A stretch of DNA of 43,277 nucleotides from Nitrosomonadales bacterium (lineage in GTDB: Bacteria > Pseudomonadota > Gammaproteobacteria > Burkholderiales > Gallionellaceae): assembly GCA_016183575.1 (NCBI GenBank), contig JACPEI010000038.1, positions 1 to 43,277 of the forward strand. Direction: 5' to 3'. The notes beneath the pieces are model-generated. The model was not told where the DNA came from. It made no database searches and worked only from the letters and a program-made list of their open reading frames with translations. Below are positions 8,940 through 16,734 of this stretch, in pieces (positions within the stretch are counted from its first letter, which is position 1; the number at the start of each line of letters is the position of its first letter). The position numbers were made by a program, and so were the translations under genes.

Positions 8940-11873
8940 ATGGCACTTTCCTGGAACGAAATCCGCAATCGCGCCCACGAGTTTTCCAAGCGCTGGGAAC
9001 ACGAAACCTCGGAAGACGCCGAAGCCAAGCCGTTCTGGACGGAGTTCCTCAACGTCTTCGGCATAGACCGCAAGCGCGTCGCCAGTTTCGAGGAACCGGT
9101 CAAAAAACTCGGCGACAAACAGGGCTACATCGACCTGTTCTGGAAAGGCATGCTGCTGGTCGAGCACAAGTCGCGCGGCAAAAACCTGGACAAGGCCTAT
9201 ACCCAGGCGCTCGATTATTTCCCCGGCATCAAGGAACGCGACCTGCCGAAATATGTGCTGGTATCCGATTTCGCGCGCTTCCGTTTGTACGACCTCGATG
9301 AAGGCACGCAACAGGAATTCAAGCTCGCCGACCTGCACAAGCGCATCAAGCATTTCGCCTTCATTGCCGGTTACCGCACGCAAACCATCGCGCCGCAGAA
9401 CCCGGTCAATATCAAGGCCGCCGAGCGTATGGGCAGGCTGCACGATGCGCTCAAGGCGGGGGGCTACGAAGGCCACCCGCTCGAAGTACTGCTGGTGCGC
9501 CTGCTGTTCTGCCTGTTCGCCGAAGACACCGGCATCTTCCAGCCCGCCAGCGCGTTCCGCGCCTGGATCGAGGAGCGCACCGCGCCCGACGGCTCCGACC
9601 TCGGCGCGCAACTGGCGCTATTGTTTCAGGTTCTCAACACGCCGGAAGACAAACGCGCGAAGACGCTCGACGAACAGATCGCCGCCTTTCCCTACGTCAA
9701 CGGCAAACTGTTCGCGGAAGTGCTGCCCATCGCCTCGTTCAATCTTACGATGCGCGAGGCATTGCTCGACTGCTGCGCGCTCGACTGGAGCGCGATCTCG
9801 CCCGCGATCTTCGGCGCGCTGTTCCAGAGCATCATGGACGCCAAGGCGCGGCGCAACATCGGCGCGCACTACACCTCTGAGGAGAACATCCTCAAGCTCA
9901 TCCAGCCGCTGTTCCTCGATGCGCTCTGGGAAGAATTCAACCGCGTCAAAGGCAACAAGAACAAGCTGTTCGAGTTCCACAAGAAACTGCGCACGCTCAC
10001 CTTCTTCGACCCGGCCTGCGGCTGCGGCAACTTCCTGGTGATCGCCTACCGCGAACTGCGCAAGCTGGAACTGGAAGTGCTGCGCACCGTGCATGAAGGC
10101 CCCGGCTCGCGCTTCCTCGACATCCATCAGGAAATCAGCGTGGACGTGGATCAGTTCTACGGCATCGAAATCGAAGAATTCCCGGCGCAGATCGCACAGG
10201 TCGCACTGTGGCTGATGGACCATCAGATGAACGTGCGCGTGTCCGAAGAATTCGGTATGTACTTCGCGCGCATCCCGCTCAAGACCTCGCCGCACATCGT
10301 CAACGGCAACGCGCTCACGCTGGACTGGAATGACGTGCTGCCTGCGGAACGCGCGAGTTATGTGTTCGGTAATCCACCATTCGTGGGGAAGAAAGAGCAA
10401 AGCGCAGCACAAAAAGCGGATGTTGCGCCCTTGTTTGCGGCCATCAAGGGATCAGGTGTCTTGGATTACGTTGCAGCGTGGTATCTCAAAGCAGCGCGGT
10501 ATATGACAGTCGCCCACAACCCTGTAGGAGCGAGCCCTGCTCGCGAATCGCACGCAGGGCGTGCTCCTACAAAAATATCTGCTGCCTTCGTCTCTACCAA
10601 CTCCATCACCCAAGGCGAACAGGTCGGCATCCTGTGGGGCGAGCTGTTGAACAAATATCACATCAAGATTCACTTTGCCCATCGCACCTTTCAGTGGAGC
10701 AACGAAGCGCGCGGCAAGGCGGCGGTGCATTGCGTTATCATCGGCTTCGCACCCTTTGATGTGAATGACAAGCGAATCTGGGATTATGAAAAACCGGATT
10801 CGGATGCGCACGAACTCAAGGTGCATAATATCAACCCGTATCTTGTAGATACCGCTGACGTATTAATTATTAACCGTAGCACTCCAATTTCTGTTGCGCC
10901 TGAAATGAACTACGGTAGCTTTGCACTTGACGATGGGAACTACACGCTTTCGGAAGCTGATCGAGAGCAAATACTCATTGAAAATCCCGATGCGGAAAAA
11001 TTTATTAGGCCATTCGTCGGCGGGCAGGAGTTGTTGCACAACATTAAACGTTGGTGTCTTTGGCTTACTGATGCACAACCAAGCGAACTGCGATCTTTAC
11101 CAGCCGTTTTGCGGAGAGTGGAAGCCGTAAAGAGATGGCGCGAGGAGAGTAACCGCGAGACAACCAAAAAGCTTGCTACAACACCTTCTCGCTTTGCTGA
11201 GATTCGACAGCCTCAGACCAATTACATCGCAATTCCGACACTTTCATCTGAAAAACGTAGTTTTATTCCCATGGCATTTTTGGGTGCTGATGTAATTGCA
11301 TCGAATCAAGTTTACGTTTTTCCAAATGCTTCTCTTTTTCATTTTGGCGTGTTGCAGTCCACCATGCACAATGCCTGGATACGCTACACCTGCGGTCGGT
11401 TGGAAAGCCGTTACCGTTATTCGGCAGGTATCGTGTACAACAACTTCCCGTGGCCCGAAACCCCCTCCAACTCCCCCTTGTCAGGGGGAGAGCAGAGCAG
11501 CGGCTCATCCCCTGACAAGGGGAGGCTGGGAGGGGTTAAGGTTGCAGCTGTGGAAGCTGCCGCCCAAGCCGTGCTGGATGCCCGCGCACAATATATGCTC
11601 CCCTCGCCCGCAAGCGGGAGAGGGGCCGGGGGAGAGGGGGAGCGTGTGAGCGCAGCGAACTCAGCATCGCTCGCCGACCTCTACGACCCGCTCACCATGC
11701 CGCCCGCGCTGGTCAAAGCCCATCAAGCCCCCGACCGCGCCGTGGACGCCTGCTACCGCAAGGCCGCATTCGCCAGCGACGCGCAGCGCGTGGAATTTCT
11801 GTTCGAGCGCTACCAACAGCTCACCAGCCTGCTGCCTGCGGCATCAGTGAAAAAGTCGCGGAAGAAAACCTAG
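8940..11873 (+). CDS. MmeI-like type IIL restriction-modification enzyme (fused nuclease and N6-adenine DNA methyltransferase)
   Basis: Nuclease-like D-X9-E-X-K in YIDLFWKGMLLVEHKSRG; methyltransferase motifs FFDPACGCGNFLVIAYRELR and NPPF; 977 aa. Confidence 0.87.
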   Translation: MALSWNEIRNRAHEFSKRWEHETSEDAEAKPFWTEFLNVFGIDRKRVASFEEPVKKLGDKQGYIDLFWKGMLLVEHKSRGKNLDKAYTQALDYFPGIKERDLPKYVLVSDFARFRLYDLDEGTQQEFKLADLHKRIKHFAFIAGYRTQTIAPQNPVNIKAAERMGRLHDALKAGGYEGHPLEVLLVRLLFCLFAEDTGIFQPASAFRAWIEERTAPDGSDLGAQLALLFQVLNTPEDKRAKTLDEQIAAFPYVNGKLFAEVLPIASFNLTMREALLDCCALDWSAISPAIFGALFQSIMDAKARRNIGAHYTSEENILKLIQPLFLDALWEEFNRVKGNKNKLFEFHKKLRTLTFFDPACGCGNFLVIAYRELRKLELEVLRTVHEGPGSRFLDIHQEISVDVDQFYGIEIEEFPAQIAQVALWLMDHQMNVRVSEEFGMYFARIPLKTSPHIVNGNALTLDWNDVLPAERASYVFGNPPFVGKKEQSAAQKADVAPLFAAIKGSGVLDYVAAWYLKAARYMTVAHNPVGASPARESHAGRAPTKISAAFVSTNSITQGEQVGILWGELLNKYHIKIHFAHRTFQWSNEARGKAAVHCVIIGFAPFDVNDKRIWDYEKPDSDAHELKVHNINPYLVDTADVLIINRSTPISVAPEMNYGSFALDDGNYTLSEADREQILIENPDAEKFIRPFVGGQELLHNIKRWCLWLTDAQPSELRSLPAVLRRVEAVKRWREESNRETTKKLATTPSRFAEIRQPQTNYIAIPTLSSEKRSFIPMAFLGADVIASNQVYVFPNASLFHFGVLQSTMHNAWIRYTCGRLESRYRYSAGIVYNNFPWPETPSNSPLSGGEQSSGSSPDKGRLGGVKVAAVEAAAQAVLDARAQYMLPSPASGRGAGGEGERVSAANSASLADLYDPLTMPPALVKAHQAPDRAVDACYRKAAFASDAQRVEFLFERYQQLTSLLPAASVKKSRKKT
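10523..10571. repeat. Family B palindromic repeat inside the type IIL gene
   Basis: tgtaggagcgagccctgctcgcgaatcgcacgcagggcgtgctcctaca; near-identical intergenic copy at 29951-29999. Confidence 0.93.
11461..11535. repeat. Inverted repeat ccctccaactcccccttgtcagggg ... cccctgacaaggggaggctgggagggg inside the type IIL gene
   Basis: Complementary arms seen directly; translated as TPSNSPLSGGEQSSGSSPDKGRLGG. Confidence 0.9.
11598..11640. repeat. ctcccctcgcccgcaagcgggagaggggccgggggagaggggg repeat inside the type IIL gene
   Basis: Stem ctcccctcgcccgc/gcgggagagggg; translated as LPSPASGRGAGGEGE. Confidence 0.85.
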
Positions 11874-12005
11874 GGAAATGCAGATTTAATCCGTTCGGGG
11901 TGAGCCTGTCGAACCATGATCTGATTAAATCTATAACAATCAATTGATACCGCTAACCCTTCGACAAGCTCAGGGCGAACGGATGATTTAATCTGCGTTT
12001 CCCTA
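11870..12005. repeat. MITE-like element: outer imperfect terminal inverted repeats enclosing family C arms
   Basis: ctagggaaatgcagatttaatccgttcg ... cgaacggatgatttaatctgcgtttccctag. The type IIL stop codon TAG is in the left arm. Confidence 0.85.
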
Positions 12006-12035
12006 GCGGCTATTCGGGTTGAAGGCCTTAATATT

Positions 12036-12052
12036 GTTAAGTGTCACTTAAC
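12036..12052. promoter_or_regulatory. 17-bp perfect palindrome, candidate HigA operator, overlapping a candidate promoter
   Basis: gttaagtgtcacttaac; TTGTTA at 12035-12040 and TACAAT at 12057-12062 (16-bp spacing) flank it, just upstream of the higB ATG at 12069. Confidence 0.6.
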
Positions 12053-12068
12053 AGCTTACAATGCGGCC

Positions 12069-12347
12069 ATGATAAAGACTTTTCGGCATAAAGGGCTTGA
12101 AGCCTTTTTTCGGACAGGCAGCAAAGCCGGGATTCAGCCACGCCATGCGGGAAAGTTGCGCGTAATGTTGACCATGCTGGACAGCGCAAGGCGAGCGGAT
12201 GATATGAATGCGCCGGGTTGGCGGTTTCATCCGCTGATCGGCAATTTTGCGGGACATTATTCCGTAACAGTGAACGGGAATTGGCGTTTGATCTTTGCCT
12301 TTAAAAACGAAAATGCCGAGCTGGTTGATTATCTGGATTACCACTAG
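12069..12347 (+). CDS. higB: Type II toxin, RelE/HigB family
   Basis: MIKTFRHKGLEAFFRTGSKAGIQPRHAGKLRVMLTMLD...FHPLIGNFAGHYSVTVNGNWRLIFAF. Confidence 0.93.
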   Translation: MIKTFRHKGLEAFFRTGSKAGIQPRHAGKLRVMLTMLDSARRADDMNAPGWRFHPLIGNFAGHYSVTVNGNWRLIFAFKNENAELVDYLDYH

Positions 12348-12359
12348 GAGGATTTAAAT

Positions 12360-12647
12360 ATGAGCAGAATGCACAATCCGGCACATCCCGGCGAAGTGTT
12401 GCGGGAATGGCTACCCGAAGATATGACGGTGACTCAGGCAGCCAAGGAGTTGCAAATATCCCGCGTTACACTTTCCAAAGTGCTGAACGGCAAGGCTGGC
12501 GTAACAGCGGGGATGTCATTGCGCCTTGCGGCGTGGCTGGGTACCAGCCCCGATGTTTGGCTTGGAATGCAAGCACAATGGGATTTGTGGCAAGCCGAGC
12601 AACAGCCGACGCCGAAAATCAGGCCGCTTGAAAGATTGGCTGCTTGA
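12360..12647 (+). CDS. higA: HigA-family antitoxin (HTH)
   Basis: MHNPAHPGEVLREWLPEDMTVTQAAKELQISRVTLSKVLNGKAGVTAGMSLRLAAWLGTSPDVWLGMQ. Confidence 0.93.
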   Translation: MSRMHNPAHPGEVLREWLPEDMTVTQAAKELQISRVTLSKVLNGKAGVTAGMSLRLAAWLGTSPDVWLGMQAQWDLWQAEQQPTPKIRPLERLAA

Positions 12648-12666
12648 TCCTGGAAAACACAGCCGT

Positions 12667-12688
12667 GTGGGCACAAAAACGTGCCCAC
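12667..12688. repeat. Hairpin gtgggcacaaaaacgtgcccac
   Basis: 8-bp perfect stem downstream of higA; no T-tract. Confidence 0.75.
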
Positions 12689-12700
12689 CCTGCTTGCCTA

Positions 12701-12815
12701 ATTCCAATTCGCAATAGAAACAGGAATAACGTAGGGTGCGTTCTACGCACCATTACCAATTGGTGTGTAGAACGCACCCTACGAAAATATTATTGTTTGT
12801 AACGCGAATTGGAAT
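12701..12815. repeat. Nested inverted repeat: attccaattcgc ... gcgaattggaat enclosing gtagggtgcgttctacgcac ... gtgtagaacgcaccctac
   Basis: Outer arms 12701-12712 and 12804-12815; inner arms within 12730-12783. Confidence 0.9.
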
Positions 12816-12887
12816 ATCTTGCCTAACTTGACTGCTATTATCTATGCGCGTTTTATGGAGGGTGCTGGATAGGGCTGAATGATTGTT

Positions 12888-12962
12888 TGGTGTCCTCGAC
12901 AGGAATCGAACCTGTAATTGACCCTTAGGAGGGGCCGGTTATATCCATTTAACTACGGGGAC
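12888..12962 (-). tRNA. tRNA-Arg (anticodon CCT), CCA encoded
   Basis: Reverse complement GTCCCCGTAGTTAAATGGATATAACCGGCCCCTCCTAAGGGTCAATTACAGGTTCGATTCCTGTCGAGGACACCA folds as a cloverleaf; anticodon loop CTCCTAA, T arm ACAGGTTCGATTCCTGT. Confidence 0.93.
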
Positions 12963-13036
12963 AGCTTGACTGCGGAAGCAGCGGGCGCATTCTAGCTTAA
13001 ACGCCGCGTAATCAGAACCCGCTCGATAGTCCATTT

Positions 13037-14209
13037 ATGAAAAAACATAAATTACCCGGCACCGTCGTTGCGCTCGGCCTGGTCAGTTTCCTGAATGACC
13101 TGGCTTCGGAAATGGTGACGCCGTTCATCCCGATCCTGATCGCGACGGTGCTGGGCGCCGGGCCGGTGGTGCTCGGACTGGTGGAGGGCGCGGCGGATGC
13201 GGCGGCGAGTTTCCTCAAGCTGTGGGCGGGGCGCTATTCGGACCTCAGGCATGGACGCCGCAAGCGGCTGATGGTGTTCGGCTACGGGCTGTCCAACCTG
13301 GCGCGCCCGCTGCTGGCGCTGGTGTCGAGCTGGGGCGCGTTGCTGCTGCTGCGCAGCCTGGACCGCGCCGGCAAGGGCTTGCGCAATGCGCCGCGCGACG
13401 CGCTGCTGGCGGATAGCGCGCATCCAGAAATCCACGGTTTTGCCTATGGCTACCACCGCGCGATGGACAACGCCGGCGCGCTGGGCGGCACGTTGCTCGC
13501 CGTTGCCGCGTTGAGCTGGCTGGACTGGTCGGTGAGCGAGGTGATTCTGTGGTCGGCACTGCCCGGTGTGCTGGTGCTGCTGGTGCTGATTTTCGGTGTG
13601 CGTGAGCCACCGCGCCCCGCAGTGGAAAAAAAGCCGCAAGCGCCGCTGGCGTGGAATGCGCTGCCGCACAACATGCGCCGCTATTTGTGGGTGCTGGTGC
13701 TGTTCACCTTTGCGCGCGCTTCGGAAAGTTTCATCCTGCTGCGCGGCAACGAGCTGGGCATGAGCGTGGTGCAGTTGCTGCTGTTGTGGGCGGCGCTGAA
13801 CCTCGCAAAATCGGGGGCTGCGCTGCTCGGCGGGCGCATGGCGGATGCATTCGGCATACGCCGTTTGAGCCTGGTCAGCTGGTCGGGTTATGCCGTGAGT
13901 TTCGTCGCGCTCGGCCTGGTTGAACAGGGCAACGCGTTGTGGGCCGGCGCTTTGCTCTACGGCTTGCTGACCGGCTTGGGCGAAGGCTCGGAACGCGCGT
14001 TGATCAGCCTGTATGCCGACGAATGCGAGCGCGGCACGGCGTTTGGCTGGTATCACCTCGCCGTCGGCCTGAGCGCCATTCCTGCCGGGGTGCTGTTCGG
14101 CGCGATATGGCATTACTGGAACGCCGGCGCAGCTTTTTTGTTTGCCGGTGGATTGGCTTTGCTGTGTACGCTGTTGCTGCATTTCTGGAGCTTCAGGAAC
14201 GCAACATGA
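13037..14209 (+). CDS. MFS transporter
   Basis: Multiple hydrophobic helices; FLNDLASEMVTPFIPILIATVLG, GRYSDLRHGRRKRLMVFGYGLSNLARPLLAL, RDALLADSA. Confidence 0.88.
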   Translation: MKKHKLPGTVVALGLVSFLNDLASEMVTPFIPILIATVLGAGPVVLGLVEGAADAAASFLKLWAGRYSDLRHGRRKRLMVFGYGLSNLARPLLALVSSWGALLLLRSLDRAGKGLRNAPRDALLADSAHPEIHGFAYGYHRAMDNAGALGGTLLAVAALSWLDWSVSEVILWSALPGVLVLLVLIFGVREPPRPAVEKKPQAPLAWNALPHNMRRYLWVLVLFTFARASESFILLRGNELGMSVVQLLLLWAALNLAKSGAALLGGRMADAFGIRRLSLVSWSGYAVSFVALGLVEQGNALWAGALLYGLLTGLGEGSERALISLYADECERGTAFGWYHLAVGLSAIPAGVLFGAIWHYWNAGAAFLFAGGLALLCTLLLHFWSFRNAT

Positions 14210-14218
14210 CGGCTAATT

Positions 14219-14326
14219 TTACCGCTGCGGCGCTTCGTCCGGATACTCCAGGTTGTAGCGCGCCTTGATATGTTTCGGGTCGAGCGCGAGGGTGAATTCG
14301 CTGCGGGCGTTTTCTAGTTCCGGCAT
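14219..14326 (-). CDS. Short ORF (35 aa), possible small protein or C-terminal gene fragment
   Basis: Reads MPELENARSEFTLALDPKHIKARYNLEYPDEAPQR; not in the supplied ORF list; TPR-like flavour only. Confidence 0.25.
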   Translation of the reverse strand: MPELENARSEFTLALDPKHIKARYNLEYPDEAPQR

Positions 14327-14352
14327 GGCTCCATCTATTGAAATGCACCACA

Positions 14353-15339
14353 CTAGAAGCCGAGCAGCCCCTTCAGTTTTTTTGCGCCGTCGATCACGGT
14401 GTCGGCCGGGTTGTTGGACGACGGCTTGCCGGAGGTTTTTTCACGGTCTTCATCGCCACCGCTTTCCTCTTTGCTGTCGGCGCCGCTGAGGCAGCGGGAC
14501 AGGTCTTCACGCGCGGTATGACCCTCGCATTCCTTCTTGCGCGCCGCCGCACGGTGCGCCTTGGCTTCCGCCGGGCAATGCGGCGCCAGCGTGCGGTAGT
14601 TCTTGCCGTTGAGCGTCTTGCAGATGGATTGGGTCGTGGCGGCCATGTTCAGCCCGCATGCCTTGACGATCGAGGTGCTGCCGGGCTGGAGGTGCTGTTC
14701 GCGCATGGCCAGCGCGCTGTATACCTCCGCATCGCGTCCGGCATCCTTGTGCGCTGCGTCGCATACGGCCTTCGATTTGCCCGGGCACATGGAATCCTTG
14801 GCGAGAAATATGTCGGCCATGTTGATCAGGTTCCGGCTGCTGCGCCCGGCGGTCTCGCAGGATTGGGCGATCTGCTTCTGCGCCGCAGCCATCTCCGGGC
14901 CGGGTTGCGACGAGTCGCAGGCCGGGCCGATGCGCTTGCCTCGGTAGGTGGTGGACATGTTCATCGGTTTGCCGCCCGATTTGCCGGAGACATGCATCGT
15001 GCCGTCATAGCTGTCCGCGGTGCTGGTGATGTCGCCGGTGCCGTTCATCACCTCGCCGTCGCGCACGCAGCGCATCTTCCATGAAGTCTTGTTGCCGGAG
15101 GTCTTGATGTCGGTCATCTTGCACTCCTTGTCCTGCATCGACTGGTGCGGGTCGCTCACGGCTCCTTTGGCGATGCAGACCTTGGTGGTCGTCGCCGGCA
15201 TCGCGAACGGCATGCCGGGCATCTCCATCTTGGATGTCACTTCCCACCATTCTCCCGGCGCGCCGTAGGCGGCGGAGAATGCGCCCCAGAACAAAGCGAG
15301 GCCGATCGTCCAGGTTTTTTTCATGCTGTCCCCCTTCAT
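14353..15339 (-). CDS. DUF3617-type periplasmic protein
   Basis: Signal peptide, then GEWWEVTSKMEMPGMPFAMPATTTKVCIAKG, a pattern typical of DUF3617 proteins. Confidence 0.75.
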   Translation of the reverse strand: MKGDSMKKTWTIGLALFWGAFSAAYGAPGEWWEVTSKMEMPGMPFAMPATTTKVCIAKGAVSDPHQSMQDKECKMTDIKTSGNKTSWKMRCVRDGEVMNGTGDITSTADSYDGTMHVSGKSGGKPMNMSTTYRGKRIGPACDSSQPGPEMAAAQKQIAQSCETAGRSSRNLINMADIFLAKDSMCPGKSKAVCDAAHKDAGRDAEVYSALAMREQHLQPGSTSIVKACGLNMAATTQSICKTLNGKNYRTLAPHCPAEAKAHRAAARKKECEGHTAREDLSRCLSGADSKEESGGDEDREKTSGKPSSNNPADTVIDGAKKLKGLLGF

Positions 15340-15358
15340 TATCGGGTTGCGCTGCGAC

Positions 15359-16231
15359 TCAGCGGCGGTTGCCCGTATTGACCAGAATGCCGGTCTTGTT
15401 CATCACCGTCATGAAGCGCGGCGCATGGTCGGGCTGCTGCTCGAAGCGGTCGAACTGCCCGGACATCGCCCGGTCGAGTAGGCTCAGGCGGTCGTTCAGT
15501 CCCGGATGGGTCTTGAACAGCAGCGCCAGGCTGGAATCCTGCGCATTCATCCCCTGCAGGGTCTGCAACACGGCGGGCAGGCCGTAGGGGTCATAACCGG
15601 CGCGGGTGGCGATCACCACGCCCATGCGGTCCGCCTCGAACTCGTCGTTCTTGTCGAGACCGCGCGCGTAGATCTCGGTGCCCGCGCTGACCAACTTGGC
15701 GAGCGCCGGATCGGCCGCTTTTTCTTGCAAGGCATGTTCGGCGAATTCGGCGAACAGGCTGGCGCGCGCACCCTGCTTGATCGCCTGCAGATGATGCTTG
15801 CGCAGGACATGCGCGATCTCATGTGCCAGCACCCCGGCCAGTTCCGCCTCGCTTCTCATCTGCGCCAGCAGCCCCTTGGTGATGAAGACGTAGCCCCCCG
15901 GTGCGGCGAAGGCATTGACGTCGTCATCGTTCAGCACGCCGAATTGCCAGGGCAGGCCGGGGCGCTCGGTTTGCAGCGCGAGCCACCGACCGACGCTGTT
16001 CACGTATTTCTGCACGCGCTGGTTCTGCAACAGCGGTGCGGCGCCCAGCAGGTTGCTGGCGATGCCGCTGCCCAGTTTGATTTCCTTGGGTTCGTTGATG
16101 TCGGTGGTCGCCTGCTGCACCTTCTTCAGTGTGTCCAGCGTCTTGCCCAGATCGTCCAGGTTAAAGTCGAAGGCGGGCGCAGGGGAGGCGATGCAGCACA
16201 GGAACAAGACGGATACGAGTTTGCCGTTCAT
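15359..16231 (-). CDS. M48-family metallopeptidase
   Basis: MNGKLVSVLFLCCIASPAPAFDF...; zinc motif HEIAH in ELAGVLAHEIAHVLRKHH; start overlaps the upstream gene's stop. Confidence 0.92.
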   Translation of the reverse strand: MNGKLVSVLFLCCIASPAPAFDFNLDDLGKTLDTLKKVQQATTDINEPKEIKLGSGIASNLLGAAPLLQNQRVQKYVNSVGRWLALQTERPGLPWQFGVLNDDDVNAFAAPGGYVFITKGLLAQMRSEAELAGVLAHEIAHVLRKHHLQAIKQGARASLFAEFAEHALQEKAADPALAKLVSAGTEIYARGLDKNDEFEADRMGVVIATRAGYDPYGLPAVLQTLQGMNAQDSSLALLFKTHPGLNDRLSLLDRAMSGQFDRFEQQPDHAPRFMTVMNKTGILVNTGNRR

Positions 16232-16734
16232 TTTGCCTCCTTCGCCGGGGCTGGCAGGTAGCCGACCCGAGGCGTCGCCAGCTTGCCGGACTTGCCGAAT
16301 GTCAGCGCCTCTTTTTCGTTCACCGCATAACGCCGCAGCTCTGCCAGCGCCCGCGGGTTGGGGCTCGGGTTCTTCAGTTTTTCTTCTGACAGGCCGCGCA
16401 CGCCGGTGGAAACAGTGCTGCCGCTGCCGCCGGTGGCGGCGACGTTGAACAGTGCGCCCAGCCCGCTGTCGCCGGATTTTTTCTGCGCGGCGGCATCGCC
16501 GAAACGCAGGTTGAGCATCCTTACCCATCCCGTCGCGCCGCCATTCTTGATCTGCATCCAGCCTGATTTGCGCGTGAGCACTTCAACCCGGCTGTTTACC
16601 GGCAGGCTCGCCAGTGTGGCGGCATCGGTGAACGGTTTGGCTTTCATGTCGGTGGAGCGCACGGTGTAGGCCGTTTCGCCCGCGTGGGCCGAGAACATGC
16701 TCCATCCGAGGCAAAATACGAGCAACCATCTCAT
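16228..16734 (-). CDS. SH3-domain-containing exported protein
   Basis: Signal peptide, then TAYTVRSTDMKAKPFTDAATLASLPVNSRVEVLTRKSGWMQIKNGGATGWVRMLNLRFG. Confidence 0.85.
   Translation of the reverse strand: MRWLLVFCLGWSMFSAHAGETAYTVRSTDMKAKPFTDAATLASLPVNSRVEVLTRKSGWMQIKNGGATGWVRMLNLRFGDAAAQKKSGDSGLGALFNVAATGGSGSTVSTGVRGLSEEKLKNPSPNPRALAELRRYAVNEKEALTFGKSGKLATPRVGYLPAPAKEAK

Noticed and set aside
12667-12688. Rho-independent terminator after higA
   Set aside because: Good stem but no T-tract on either side in the expected place; listed as a repeat instead.
12888-12962. tRNA-Arg as an integration site for a genomic island carrying the type IIL and HigBA genes
   Set aside because: No integrase gene and no direct repeat of the tRNA 3' end was seen; mere proximity is not enough.
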